A stretch of DNA of 64,000 nt, taken from the NCBI RefSeq assembly GCF_003248515.1, contig NZ_QFOB01000004.1, positions 372,001 through 436,000 of the forward strand. The letters are read 5' to 3'. This DNA is from Sphingomonas sp. (GTDB lineage: Bacteria > Pseudomonadota > Alphaproteobacteria > Sphingomonadales > Sphingomonadaceae). The translations under genes were made by a program, and so were the position numbers. Below are positions 1 through 11,437 of this stretch, piece by piece. Each line of letters begins with the position of its first letter. Within the stretch, counting starts at the first letter, position 1. The notes under the pieces were generated by a model. It was not told the DNA's origin, searched no databases, and was given only the letters and a program-made list of their open reading frames with translations.

Positions 1-366
1 GTGGCGCAGATCCTGCGGCAGCGAGAGCCAGCGCATCTCCAGATTGTGCGCGACGACCGCCATGAACAGCAGATCGAACGCGGCCTGCACGATCGCGATC
101 ACCAGCACCGCCACGATCATCACGATCAGGCGCGTTTGGCCGGAGAGCGGCAAGGTCGCCCGAAAAAGCGCGAAGAGCGAGATCCCGAAGAGCATCGAGA
201 CGAGAATGGTCGAGCAATCGAGCAGCACGCTCGTCACCCCCATCCCCGCGTAACGGCCGATGATCATCGGCAGATAGATGAGCAGGGTGAAGGACCAGAG
301 CGCGATCGTAATCACCGCGCCATCCCGCCAGCGTATATCCCGCCGGCGCTCGGCCAGCAGGGACAT
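1..366 (-). CDS. N-terminal part of a membrane protein, probably a LytS-like sensor histidine kinase (runs off the window)
   Basis: The minus-strand frame is open for 122 codons from an ATG at 366 to the window edge. It encodes a short basic leader and then about three hydrophobic segments (roughly residues 18-38, 47-70 and 82-105). Membrane N-termini of this kind precede the kinase part of LytS/YehU-type sensor kinases in sphingomonads. The dimerisation and ATPase domains lie outside the window, so the kinase call is inference. An in-frame ATG at 420 is an alternative start. Neither start has a strong ribosome site; a GGAAG lies 11 bases before the 366 ATG. Confidence 0.4.
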   Translation of the reverse strand, partial: MSLLAERRRDIRWRDGAVITIALWSFTLLIYLPMIIGRYAGMGVTSVLLDCSTILVSMLFGISLFALFRATLPLSGQTRLIVMIVAVLVIAIVQAAFDLLFMAVVAHNLEMRWLSLPQDLRH

Positions 367-515
367 CGGGCTCGATTCTTCCGGAAATCGGCTGCCGATC
401 ACGGCACCAAAGACATTCATTCGCCCATCCAGCAGGCGCCAGCGGCCGGCGCACGGCCTGCGCGACGAACATGACGGTTCGCGCGACGGACGCGGCCAGC
501 CGGGCAAGGAGCGCG

Positions 516-998
516 TCACAGATCATAGGTGACGATATCCCTTCGCCACTGCGGATCGTGCATCGTCCGGTCACTGTCATAGCGGGCTTCGGTCCGAACC
601 GATCTGCCCCCGGCCGCCAGCCGCTCGAGGCCCAGCGCGACGCGGATTCGCCCATCGGGCCGCCGCGCGGCGCGACGCACCGGGCTCGCATAGCCCGCCC
701 GCACATAGACGAGCGTCGAACGCCCGAGCTTCGCGCCGACGCGGCCACCCAGATAGATTTCGCGCGCCGCAGCACCCCTTGCCGGCAGCCGCTCCGCATC
801 CACGCCCACCCGCACGCCGGGCACGGGCGCGAAATCCCAGCCACCGCCGGATCGGGCCGCAGTGAGCGATGCGCCGGTGAAGTTCGGGGTCGGGCGGAGC
901 GCGGAGCCGCCGACGCACAGCCCCAGCAACAGGAGCATGCCGAGCGCACGGGTGAAGCGCAGGTGGCGATCTTGCAGGGAATGCGCGGGCTCCGACAT
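516..998 (-). CDS. Small exported envelope protein, possible beta-barrel fragment
   Basis: This 160-residue protein has a hydrophobic stretch near residues 18-35 that could be a signal sequence. Short alternating strands rich in G, R, V, Y and A follow, including YVRAGY and RTEARYD. These resemble the closing strands of small outer-membrane porin-like proteins, but the chain is short for a complete barrel and no family is certain. It lies between the hydrolase and the probable kinase on the same strand. There is no good ribosome site before the chosen ATG, so the start is doubtful. Confidence 0.45.
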   Translation of the reverse strand: MSEPAHSLQDRHLRFTRALGMLLLLGLCVGGSALRPTPNFTGASLTAARSGGGWDFAPVPGVRVGVDAERLPARGAAAREIYLGGRVGAKLGRSTLVYVRAGYASPVRRAARRPDGRIRVALGLERLAAGGRSVRTEARYDSDRTMHDPQWRRDIVTYDL

Positions 999-1119
999 GG
1001 GAGGCTGACTGCGCGGAAAGGCGCACGCGCGCCTCTCCGCTTCGACCAGCCAGACAGAATTCGCGACGATCGATCAGGTGCGATTTCGTCGCGCCGGACG
1101 CCGCGTTCGTCGCGCCCGC

Positions 1120-1977
1120 TCAGGGCTGCCGATCGAGGAAACAGCCGATCGCGTCGAGCGCGTCGGGCTCATCCAGCATCGGCGCGTGGCCGACATTGGC
1201 GACACTCGCGAGCGTCGCATCGGGCCGGCCGGCCACCATCTCCTCCGCCGCATCCGGATCGAGCAGATCGGATCGATCGCCCCGCAGCAGCAGGATCGGT
1301 CTCGCCCCCGCAAGATCGGCCCAGCGCTGCTGCGGGTCCGTCACCAGCGGCTTGGAAGTGAAGGGCAAGGCGATCGCGGGATCATAATCCGCCAGCAGCC
1401 GGCCGCCGATCTCGCGATACATGCGCTCGGCCATGAGGCGCCAGTCCTCCGGGCCATAATGGGGCAGCGCATCCGCGTTCAGCGCGCGCAGATGATCGGC
1501 CGCCTCGCCCCATGTGGCGACGGGCGCGCTCTTGCCGACATAGCCGGCGATCCGCGCGAGGCCCCGATCGGAGAGTCGTGGCCCGACATCGTTGATGATC
1601 GCGGACCGGATCAGGGCCGGGGACCGCCCCGCCAGCTCCATCGTGATGAGCCCGCCCATCGATGTGCCGATGAAGATCGCAGCGCCGATGCCGAGCGCTT
1701 CCGCAAGCCGCGCCACATCCTCCGCATAGAAAGGAAGCTGATAGGTTTCCGGCCGCGCCCAATCCGAAAGTCCGCGCCCGCGCACGTCGATCGCCAGCAC
1801 CCGCCGCCCCAGACCCGCCAGATGCGGGGCGAGCATGCCGAAATCGCGCGCATTGCGGGTCAGCCCGTGCAGGCAGAAGACGGGGAGCCGGGCCGGCCCG
1901 GGGGCGGCCGCATAATCCCGTGCGTGCAGGCGCAGTCCATCGGACGATTGCCAGAAGCGATCCACATATCCGCTCAT
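1120..1977 (-). CDS. Alpha/beta hydrolase
   Basis: This 285-residue alpha/beta-hydrolase-fold enzyme carries the oxyanion motif HGLTR (about residues 37-41). The nucleophile elbow GTSMGG has Ser106, an Asp-rich acid region (RGDRSDLLD) sits near residue 235, and the catalytic His is in NVGHAP (about residue 264). That set supports an esterase or C-C hydrolase, but the substrate cannot be read from sequence. Its start overlaps the stop of the TetR gene by four bases (ATGA), so the two are probably translated together. TetR may control this hydrolase as well as the divergent TonB receptor. Confidence 0.85.
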   Translation of the reverse strand: MSGYVDRFWQSSDGLRLHARDYAAAPGPARLPVFCLHGLTRNARDFGMLAPHLAGLGRRVLAIDVRGRGLSDWARPETYQLPFYAEDVARLAEALGIGAAIFIGTSMGGLITMELAGRSPALIRSAIINDVGPRLSDRGLARIAGYVGKSAPVATWGEAADHLRALNADALPHYGPEDWRLMAERMYREIGGRLLADYDPAIALPFTSKPLVTDPQQRWADLAGARPILLLRGDRSDLLDPDAAEEMVAGRPDATLASVANVGHAPMLDEPDALDAIGCFLDRQP

Positions 1978-2594
1978 CGGCGAGGCTCCCGTGGCGCAAG
2001 GCCGTGTGCGATCAGATCGCCGCTTGTCTTCACGACCTCCTCGATCGCCAGATCATCGTTCCAGACGCCGAAGCGCAGGCCCAGAAACACGTTGATCCCC
2101 ATCAGAGCCCAGGCCCGCACCTCGGCCGATCCGGGGCTGATCTCACCACGCTGGGAGGCTTCCTCCAGCCGGCGGGCGATGCGCTCCGCCGTGCGCGCAT
2201 AATGTTCGCGATAGCTGGCCGGATCGACAAATTCCGCCTCGTCGATGATCCGGTAGATCTCCTTGTGCTGGCGAACGAAGCCGAGAAATGCCGCCTGGCC
2301 CGCCGCCTCGATCTCGATCCCGCCGCGCACGCCGGCGAGGCGGGGCGCCACGAAATCGCGCACCTGCCCGCTCAGATCGCGGACCAGCGCGGTGAATATC
2401 TCCTCCTTGCTGTCGAAATAGGTGTAGAAACTCCCGATCGCGACGCCGGCCCGCTGTGTGATCCGGCTGATCGATGCCTCGTGAAAGCCCCGCTCCCCGA
2501 ATTCCTCCGCCGCCGCATCCAGCAGCGCGCGCAGCGTGCGCCGGCCGCGCGCCGTCTTCGGCGTCTTGGCGCCGGCCTGTCCATCGACAGTCAT
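1974..2594 (-). CDS. TetR/AcrR-family transcriptional repressor
   Basis: This is a 206-residue regulator. An N-terminal helix-turn-helix (about residues 38-62) has the family signature in which a recognition helix is followed by SFYTYFDSKEEIF. The rest is a ligand-binding helical domain. The ATG at 2594 was chosen because AAGGA lies seven bases before it; upstream ATG and TTG codons have no such site. The gene is divergent from the TonB receptor at 2746. A 21-bp perfect inverted repeat in the gap lies over the receptor promoter, which suggests repression until a ligand binds. The ligand is unknown. Confidence 0.9.
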   Translation of the reverse strand: MTVDGQAGAKTPKTARGRRTLRALLDAAAEEFGERGFHEASISRITQRAGVAIGSFYTYFDSKEEIFTALVRDLSGQVRDFVAPRLAGVRGGIEIEAAGQAAFLGFVRQHKEIYRIIDEAEFVDPASYREHYARTAERIARRLEEASQRGEISPGSAEVRAWALMGINVFLGLRFGVWNDDLAIEEVVKTSGDLIAHGLAPREPRR

Positions 2595-2661
2595 CGAGCT
2601 TCCTTGCTCAGCCATCCCTCTCGCCATGCGATGCAAATCCGCGCCGGTCTATTTTTCGCAT

Positions 2662-2690
2662 TTGAAACCCGGTTCAGGTTTCAGTATGAG
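2662..2690 (+). promoter_or_regulatory. Probable sigma-70-type promoter of the TonB receptor gene
   Basis: A -35-like TTGAAA (2662-2667) and a -10-like TATGAG (2685-2690) are separated by 17 bases. Transcription would begin near 2697, about 50 bases before the receptor ATG. The elements are seen in the sequence; promoter activity is inferred. Confidence 0.5.
2663..2683. promoter_or_regulatory. Palindromic operator, probably for the divergent TetR repressor
   Basis: TGAAACC (2663-2669) and GGTTTCA (2677-2683) form a perfect inverted repeat with a 7-base spacer. It covers the -35 element and most of the spacer of the candidate promoter. The geometry suits a TetR dimer encoded next door. Confidence 0.65.
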
Positions 2691-2745
2691 AAAGCGAGAC
2701 GAAGCGCAAGCGACAGGCTGAAGCGCTCGATGACAGGAGAGGAAC

Positions 2746-5123
<2,378 letters not shown>

Positions 5124-5124
<1 letters not shown>

Positions 5125-6425
5125 TGCGGGGCGCGGGCGGCGGCGCGGGCGGACTGCCCGTCGCCCCCGTGAAAAAGCGGGCGCCGGGCGTGGTGCTCGC
5201 CATGCTGCTGCTGGTCTACAGCTTCAACTTTCTCGATCGCCAGATCGTCAGCATCCTCGCCGCGCCGATCAAGGCGGAGTTCGCGCTTTCGGACAAACAG
5301 CTCGGCCTGCTCGGCGGGCTGGCCTTCGCGATCCTCTATTCGACGATGGGCATTCCGCTGGCGTGGCTCGCGGACCGGACGCGCCGCAGTTGGGTCATCA
5401 CCGGATCGCTCGCCGTGTGGAGCGCCTTCACGGCCCTGTGCGGCGTAGCCGGCAATTTCACCCAGCTTCTGCTGTTTCGCGTGGGCGTGGGCGTGGGCGA
5501 GGCGGGCGGCGTGGCGCCATCCTACGCGCTGATCGGCGAAATCTATCCGGCCAATCGACGTGCGCGCGCGCTTGCCATCTATTCGCTCGGCATTCCGATC
5601 GGTTCGGCGCTGGGCGTGCTGTTCGGTGGCTATGTGGCGGCTCTCGTTAACTGGCGCGCCGCCTTCCTGTGGGTGGGTCTGGCGGGGATGGCCGTGGCGC
5701 CCATCTTCGCGCTGATCGTCAGGGATCCACCCCGTCCCGCCGCCCGCGCCGACGAACCGGGCATCGGCCATGTCTTCGCGATCCTCGCTGCCAAGCCGAG
5801 CTTCTGGCTGCTCGCCTGCGGCGCCGCCTCCAGCTCGATGCTCGGCTATGGCCTCGCCTTCTGGCTGCCATCGCTGCTGCGCCGCTCGTTCGAACTGGAT
5901 CTGCCGGCGACCGGCCGCTTCTTCGCCGGCCTCGCGCTGATCGGCGGCACGATCGGCATGTTCGCGGGCGGCTGGATTGCCGATCGCCTGGGCGAGCGCG
6001 AAAAGGGTGCCTATGCGCGCGTGCCCGCTGTCGCTTTCCTGGCGGCGGCGCCCCTCTATGCCGCGGGCGTGCTCAGCCATTCGCCGCTGGCCGCCTTCCT
6101 GCTGCTGCTGATCCCGCAGGGCCTCGCTTATGTGTGGCTTGGCCCCGTGCTCGCCGCCGTCCAGCATCTGGTGCCGCCCGCGATGCGCGCGACGGCCTCC
6201 GCCTGCTTCCTCACGATCAACAATCTGATCGGCGTGGGCTTCGGCGCGCTGGCGATCGGCACGCTTTCGGATGCCCTGGCGCCACGGCTGGGGGAGGAAG
6301 CGCTGCGGTGGGCGATCGTCGCCTCGCTGGGCTTTTACGTGGTTGCGGGCCTGCTGATGCTGCTGGCGAGCCGCCATCTCGCGCGGGATTGGGTCCAGCC
6401 TCTGTCCGAATCGGCCGTTTCATAG
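5124..6425 (+). CDS. MFS transporter (Spinster-like)
   Basis: This 433-residue inner-membrane carrier has about twelve hydrophobic segments. After the first helix comes NFLDRQIVSIL, and the TM2-TM3 loop carries AWLADRTRR, both typical of the large Spinster-like MFS group found next to TonB receptors in sphingomonads. An acidic GVGVGEAGG motif lies in TM4. It overlaps the receptor gene by one base and probably moves the same substrate from the periplasm to the cytoplasm. Substrate identity cannot be told from sequence. Confidence 0.88.
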
Positions 6426-6470
6426 CATGATCGCGGGCGAAGACGGCTCGATGATCGATGGGGGATGATC

Positions 6471-7499
6471 ATGCGCGCATTCCATATTCTCGCGACTCTC
6501 GCCGCTGCCGCCCTGGCGGCCCCCGCCCCGGCGACGCCTGCGAAGCTGCCGGCGCTGGGCGCGGATGCCACCCGCACGTCGGTATCGGGCCTGTCGTCCG
6601 GCGGGTTCATGGCCGTCCAATATGCGGTGGCCTATTCGCGCAGCACGATCGGCGCGGGGATCGTGGCCGGCGGACCTTATGGCTGCGCGCTCGCCGGCCT
6701 CACGGTCGCCCTCGCCTGCATGCAGGGAAAGCCTTCAGGCGCCGCCGCCTATAATCTCGCCACCTGGTATGCCGCATCCGCCGCGATCGATCCGGTCGAC
6801 GGGATCGCGCGCCAGAAGATCTACCTCTTCCACGGCAAGGCCGACACGATCGTGCTGGCACCCGCAATGGATGCGGTGCGCGATTTCTACGCCGATCTGA
6901 AGGTGCCGGCCGCCAATCTGGCCTATGAGCGGGAGATCGGCGCGGGCCACGCCTTCATCGCACCGGCGACCGGCAACGACTGCGCGGTGAACGGCGCCCC
7001 CTATATCGATCGCTGCGAGGTGGGCGGGAAAGCCTATGACCAGCCGGGTGCGATCCTCTCGCACATCTATGGGCCGCTCCAGCCGAAAGCCGGCCCGGCC
7101 ACCGCCAGGGCCAAGCCGTTCGATCAGCGCCCCTATCTGCCCGCCTCCAGCGCGATGGCCGATACGGGCTATGTCTATATTCCCGCCGCCTGCCGCCGGG
7201 GCGGCGCGCGCTGCGCCGTGCATGTCGTGTTCCACGGCTGCGGGCAGAGCGCGAAATATGTCGGCCGGGATGTGGTCGACATGCTCGGCTACAATGGCTG
7301 GGCCGAGGCCAACCGGATCATCATCCTCTATCCGCAGGTCGACAAGAGCGAGGTCGCGCCGTTCAATCCGCAGGGCTGCTGGGACTGGTGGGGCTATACC
7401 GGCCCGGCCCTGACAGGCTTTCCCCGCTTTCACACGCAGAGCGCGCCGCAACTGCGCGCCGTCCGCGCGATGGTCGAGCGGCTAACCGCCTCGCACTGA
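6471..7499 (+). CDS. Secreted short-chain-length PHA depolymerase (type 2 catalytic domain)
   Basis: The 342-residue product has a signal peptide (hydrophobic through about residue 22). A lipase box GLSSG places nucleophile Ser42. The likely acid is in GKADTIV and the His in GAGHAF, both in the first half. The C-terminal FHGCGQS and the Trp-rich CWDWWGY region match exported poly(3-hydroxybutyrate) depolymerases. The reaction would be hydrolysis of short-chain polyhydroxyalkanoate to hydroxyacid oligomers in the periplasm or outside. The ATG at 6471 has GGGGG six bases before it; the ATG at 6465 directly abuts that run, so 6471 is preferred. It follows the receptor/MFS pair on the same strand. 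Confidence 0.82.
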   Translation: MRAFHILATLAAAALAAPAPATPAKLPALGADATRTSVSGLSSGGFMAVQYAVAYSRSTIGAGIVAGGPYGCALAGLTVALACMQGKPSGAAAYNLATWYAASAAIDPVDGIARQKIYLFHGKADTIVLAPAMDAVRDFYADLKVPAANLAYEREIGAGHAFIAPATGNDCAVNGAPYIDRCEVGGKAYDQPGAILSHIYGPLQPKAGPATARAKPFDQRPYLPASSAMADTGYVYIPAACRRGGARCAVHVVFHGCGQSAKYVGRDVVDMLGYNGWAEANRIIILYPQVDKSEVAPFNPQGCWDWWGYTGPALTGFPRFHTQSAPQLRAVRAMVERLTASH

Positions 7500-7668
7500 G
7501 CCGACCCATCCGCTCCTTCCGGGCTCGGCGGCGGCCGCACCCTCTCTCTCCACGATCCAAAGCCCGCATCGTCCGATAGCGGGAAAAGAATGGCCGCCCT
7601 GCCCCGCCCATGCCTAGCATGGCCGATCATCATCGCCGACCGAAAGAGCCGGGCAGAGGAGGGACAGG

Positions 7669-8793
7669 ATGGAAAGACGGGCATTCATGGCGCTCGGCGG
7701 CGCGGCGCTGGCCGCTTCGAGCCTCGGGCTCCCCCCCGCATCCGGCGCGTCCCCCAAATCCGCCCCCCGACCGGGCGCTGGCAGGAAACCGCTGCTGATG
7801 AAGCTCGGCTGCCAGAGCGGCCCTTCGAACGAGGAGCATTTCGCCTTCTTCGCCCGCTATGGCATCCACAATGTCTGCGCGAAGCCCGCCGTATCGGAAG
7901 GGCGCCTCTATTACACCGTCGACGAACTCAACGCGCTGAAGGCGATGGGAGAGCGTCACCAGTTGAGCATCGACATGGTGGAGCCGGTGCTGCTGCCGTC
8001 CAGCCACATCGATCGGGAGAAGCACCCCGCGATCATGATGGCCGACAGCCCCGAGCGCGATCGCGACATCGAGGCATTCCAGACGCTGATCCGCAATTGC
8101 GCCAGGGCGGGCATCCCGGCTGTGAAATACAATATGAGCCTGCTCGGCGTGCTGCGCGTGGGCGACGTGCCCGGGCGGGGCGACACGCGCTATCTCTCCT
8201 GGGATGCGACGGTCCCGCCCAAGACGCCGCTGACCAAAGCCGGCCCGGTCAATGCAGACGCCTTCTGGGAACGGATCACCTATTTCCTCGATCGCGTCGT
8301 GCCGGTCGCCAACGAATATAAGGTGCGGATCGCCTGCCACCCGCATGATCCGGGCGTACCGCCCCAGGGCTATCAGGGCATCGATCGCGTGCTGGGCACG
8401 ATCGACGGCCTCAAGCGCTTCGTCGGCATCCGCGAAAGTGCCTATCACGGGCTGAATTTCTGCCAGGGCACGATCTCGGAAAATCTCGTCGATCCAAACA
8501 CGCAGATCCATGACGTGATCCGCTGGTTCGGCACGCGCCGGAAGATCTTCAACGTGCACTTCCGGAACATCCGGGGGCATCGCGACAAATTCCTGGAAGT
8601 CTATCCGGACGAGGGCAGCGTCGACATGGTCCGCGCGCTCCAGACCTATCGGGAGGTGGGCTATGACGGGATGATCATGCCCGATCATGTGCCCGAGGTT
8701 CCGGGCGACGGCGACGGCGCGCGGCTGGCCAGTTTCGCCTTCTGCTACGGCTATATTCGCGGCCTGCTGCAATCGGCCGAGCGGCTGTCGTGA
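7669..8793 (+). CDS. Mannonate dehydratase (UxuA family) with a Tat-type signal
   Basis: This 374-residue protein matches D-mannonate dehydratase (D-mannonate to 2-keto-3-deoxy-gluconate) in its core motifs: HPHDPG near residue 224, CQGTISE near 264, HFRNIRG near 300, DEGSVDM and MPDHVP. These supply the metal ligands. Unusually, the N-terminus reads MERRAFMALGGAALAAS, a twin-arginine pair plus a hydrophobic stretch, so it appears to be exported or descends from an exported form. AGGAGG sits six bases before the ATG. It precedes an anion-type MFS carrier and the aldarate genes, which places it in sugar-acid catabolism. A related dehydratase or isomerase activity on another acid is possible. 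Confidence 0.85.
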   Translation: MERRAFMALGGAALAASSLGLPPASGASPKSAPRPGAGRKPLLMKLGCQSGPSNEEHFAFFARYGIHNVCAKPAVSEGRLYYTVDELNALKAMGERHQLSIDMVEPVLLPSSHIDREKHPAIMMADSPERDRDIEAFQTLIRNCARAGIPAVKYNMSLLGVLRVGDVPGRGDTRYLSWDATVPPKTPLTKAGPVNADAFWERITYFLDRVVPVANEYKVRIACHPHDPGVPPQGYQGIDRVLGTIDGLKRFVGIRESAYHGLNFCQGTISENLVDPNTQIHDVIRWFGTRRKIFNVHFRNIRGHRDKFLEVYPDEGSVDMVRALQTYREVGYDGMIMPDHVPEVPGDGDGARLASFAFCYGYIRGLLQSAERLS

Positions 8794-9003
8794 CCCCGGC
8801 GATCATCCCCCCACGCGTCGCAGCGCATTGACCGGCAAGGCCGGAGCCCGCGCCGATATGGATCATGGATCGATCGATGCCCGCTTGGACATGGCCGCCC
8901 CGATCCGCTTTGCTATTCAAGACTGAAAGAGCCGCCAGCAGCGGCCAAGACAATGTCAGTCCGCCGGCTGTGAAGCGGCCGGCATCGAGAGGATAGGCCC
9001 CGA

Positions 9004-10374
9004 ATGGCAGGTATCGCAGCACGCGGCGGCAGGGTTCGCTACACGATCCTCGCGATGCTCTTCCTCGTGTCGATCATCAATTATGCCGATCGCTCGATCC
9101 TCGCGATCACGGCGCCCTTGCTGGCCAAGGATCTGGCGATCGATCCGCTGGAGCTGGGCATCGTCTTCTCCGCCTTCGGCTGGGCCTATGTGATCGCACA
9201 GCTGCCGGGCGGCTGGGCGCTGGATCGCTTCGGCACCAAGCCCGTCTATCTGGCCGGGATCACGCTCTGGTCCATCTTCACGGCGGCGCAGGGCACGGTG
9301 CTGGCATTCGGGGCTTCGGCCGCCGTGGCCGTCCTGTTCGGGCTGCGCTTCCTCGTCGGCTTCGCGGAAGGCCCATCCTTTCCGGGGAACGCCCGTCTGG
9401 TCGCCGCCTGGTTCCCGGCCTCCGAGCGCGGCACCGCATCGGCCATCTTCAATGCCTCGCAATATTTCGCGACCGTGCTGTTCGCGCCGATCATGGGCTG
9501 GATCACCTTTCACTTCGGCTGGCCCTACACTTTCTATTTCATGGGCGCGCTCGGCCTCGTCGCGGCGCTCGCCTGGACGGTGACGATCTACAGCCCGCGC
9601 ACGCATCCCCGCGTTTCGGACGCGGAGATCGATTTCATCGCCGCCGGCGGCGCGCTGGTGGATATGGATCGCAACGCCGCCGCCCGTCCGCCCGCCATTC
9701 CCGGCGAGACGATGGCGAACCTCAAGGTGCTGTTGAGCAACCGCACGCTCTGGGGGGTGTATATCGGCCAGTTCGCGATCAACACGCTCACCTATTTCTT
9801 CATCACCTGGTTCCCGGTCTATCTGGTCCAGGAGCGTGGCATGACGATCGTGAAGGCTGGCCTGTTCGCCTCCGCGCCCGCCATCTGCGGTTTCCTCGGC
9901 GGCGTTCTGGGCGGCTTCTGGTCGGATTGGCTGCTGCGGCGCGGCCATTCGCTCACGATCGCGCGCAAGGTGCCGGTGGTGAGCGGCATGCTCGTCAGCC
10001 TTGCGATCGTGGCGTGCAATTATGTCGACGGCAATGCGCTGGTGCTGATCTTCATGAGCATCGCCTTCTTCGGCAAGGGCATCGGCGCGCTCGGCTGGGC
10101 GGTGATCGCGGATGTGGCCCCCCGCAAGACGGCGGGCCTGAGCGGCGGCCTCTTCAACATGGTGGGCAATCTTTCCTCGATCCTGACGCCGATCATCATC
10201 GGCGGCATCCTCAAGGGCACGGGATCGTTCAAGCTCGCCCTCGTCTTCGTCGCGTGCAACGCCCTGCTGGCCGCCTTCGCTTATCTGTTCATCGCCGGGA
10301 AGATCGCCCGGATCGAGGAGCCCGCCCCCGGCGGGCGGGGCGCGCAGCCGGCCCCGGCGCCCGCCGCCGCATGA
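9004..10374 (+). CDS. MFS sugar-acid transporter (anion:cation symporter type, GudP/ExuT-like)
   Basis: This 456-residue permease has about twelve membrane segments. The opening IINYADRSILA, the TM2-TM3 loop LDRFGTKP and the TM4 region RFLVGFAEGPSFPGN are typical of hexuronate, glucarate and galactarate symporters. It lies between the mannonate dehydratase homologue and kdgD/gudD, so it most likely imports glucarate, galactarate or a related acid across the inner membrane. An AGGA lies nine bases upstream of the ATG. The exact substrate is an inference from context. Confidence 0.87.
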   Translation: MAGIAARGGRVRYTILAMLFLVSIINYADRSILAITAPLLAKDLAIDPLELGIVFSAFGWAYVIAQLPGGWALDRFGTKPVYLAGITLWSIFTAAQGTVLAFGASAAVAVLFGLRFLVGFAEGPSFPGNARLVAAWFPASERGTASAIFNASQYFATVLFAPIMGWITFHFGWPYTFYFMGALGLVAALAWTVTIYSPRTHPRVSDAEIDFIAAGGALVDMDRNAAARPPAIPGETMANLKVLLSNRTLWGVYIGQFAINTLTYFFITWFPVYLVQERGMTIVKAGLFASAPAICGFLGGVLGGFWSDWLLRRGHSLTIARKVPVVSGMLVSLAIVACNYVDGNALVLIFMSIAFFGKGIGALGWAVIADVAPRKTAGLSGGLFNMVGNLSSILTPIIIGGILKGTGSFKLALVFVACNALLAAFAYLFIAGKIARIEEPAPGGRGAQPAPAPAAA

Positions 10375-10445
10375 TCCCGCGATACCGGAATGGCATCGCG
10401 CAAGTCTCACATTGAGTTGGAACGGGATCGGCACTGCGGCCAATC

Positions 10446-10459
10446 CTGATCGTAATCAG
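10446..10459. promoter_or_regulatory. Short inverted repeat upstream of kdgD
   Basis: CTGAT (10446-10450) and ATCAG (10455-10459) flank four bases, 41 bases before the kdgD ATG. A similar, longer repeat occurs upstream of the TonB receptor at 22206-22222, so this may be a site for a shared regulator. The arms are short and the site could be chance. Confidence 0.3.
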
Positions 10460-10499
10460 CCGGCCTTCATCGAGGCCCTATTGTTCGAGGACCGAGAAA

Positions 10500-11432
10500 A
10501 TGATGTCACCCGTTGAAATGGCAAAGACGATCGGCACCGGCCTGCTGTCGTTTCCCGTGACTCATTTCGATGCCGACCATAAGTTCGTCGAGGGAGCCTA
10601 TCGCGAACATTGCGCATGGATGGCCAGCTATCCGGTGAAGGGTCTGTTCGCGGCCGGCGGCACGGGCGAGTTCTTCTCGCTCACCCCCGCCGAGGTGGTG
10701 ACGGTGGTGGCCGCCGCCGCCAGGGAGGTGAAGGGCATGCCGCTGCTTTCCGGCTGCGGCTATGGCACCGCGATCGCGACCGAGATGGCGCGCGGCGTGG
10801 AAAAGGCCGGTGCCGGCGGCATCCTGCTGCTCCCGCCCTACCTCATCAACGCCAAGCAGGAGGGGCTTGAGGCCCATATCGACGCGGTCTGCAAATCGAC
10901 TGGCCTGGGCGTGATCGTCTATAATCGCGACAATGGCGTGATCCATGAGGATACGCTGGCCCGCCTGTGCGACAGGAACCCCAATCTCGTCGGTTTCAAG
11001 GATGGGGTGGGCGATATCGAATTGATGATGCGCGTCTATGCCAAGATGGGCGATCGCCTGACCTATGTCGGCGGCCTTCCCACCGCCGAGACATTCGCCC
11101 CGGCCTATCTGGAAATGGGCGTCACCACCTATTCCTCCGCCATCTTCAATTTCATGCCGGAATGGGCGCTGGGCTTCTACGCCGCCGTCCGCGCGCGCGA
11201 TACGGCCGCGATCATGGCGGGCCTGCGCGATTTCGTGATCCCCTACATCACGCTGCGCAACAGGGGCACCGGCTATGCCGTGTCGATCGTGAAGGCGGGC
11301 ATGAAGGTGGTCGGCCGCGATGCGGGGCCGGTGCGCCTGCCGCTGACCGATCTGACCTCGGCCGAAATGGACGAACTGGCCGCGCTGATCGAGAAGGCGA
11401 ATGCCAGCGTGCGCGAGAAGGCTGCGGCATAA
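10500..11432 (+). CDS. kdgD: 5-dehydro-4-deoxyglucarate dehydratase
   Basis: This 310-residue protein of the DHDPS/NAL family has the TIM-barrel features GGTGEFFSL (the carboxylate-binding loop) near residue 52. The Schiff-base lysine is in LVGFKDGVGD (about residue 167). It converts 5-keto-4-deoxy-D-glucarate to 2,5-dioxopentanoate with loss of CO2 and water. GAGGA lies eight bases before the first of two adjacent ATGs. The next gene, gudD, begins five bases after the stop, so product and consumer are in one operon. The dehydrogenase at 15214 completes the route to 2-oxoglutarate. Confidence 0.93.
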   Translation: MMSPVEMAKTIGTGLLSFPVTHFDADHKFVEGAYREHCAWMASYPVKGLFAAGGTGEFFSLTPAEVVTVVAAAAREVKGMPLLSGCGYGTAIATEMARGVEKAGAGGILLLPPYLINAKQEGLEAHIDAVCKSTGLGVIVYNRDNGVIHEDTLARLCDRNPNLVGFKDGVGDIELMMRVYAKMGDRLTYVGGLPTAETFAPAYLEMGVTTYSSAIFNFMPEWALGFYAAVRARDTAAIMAGLRDFVIPYITLRNRGTGYAVSIVKAGMKVVGRDAGPVRLPLTDLTSAEMDELAALIEKANASVREKAAA

Positions 11433-11437
11433 ACCCG

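Noticed and set aside
8956..10443. A 495-codon minus-strand frame opposite the MFS sugar-acid carrier
   Set aside because: The plus strand gives a normal twelve-segment carrier; the antisense product is charged low-complexity sequence.
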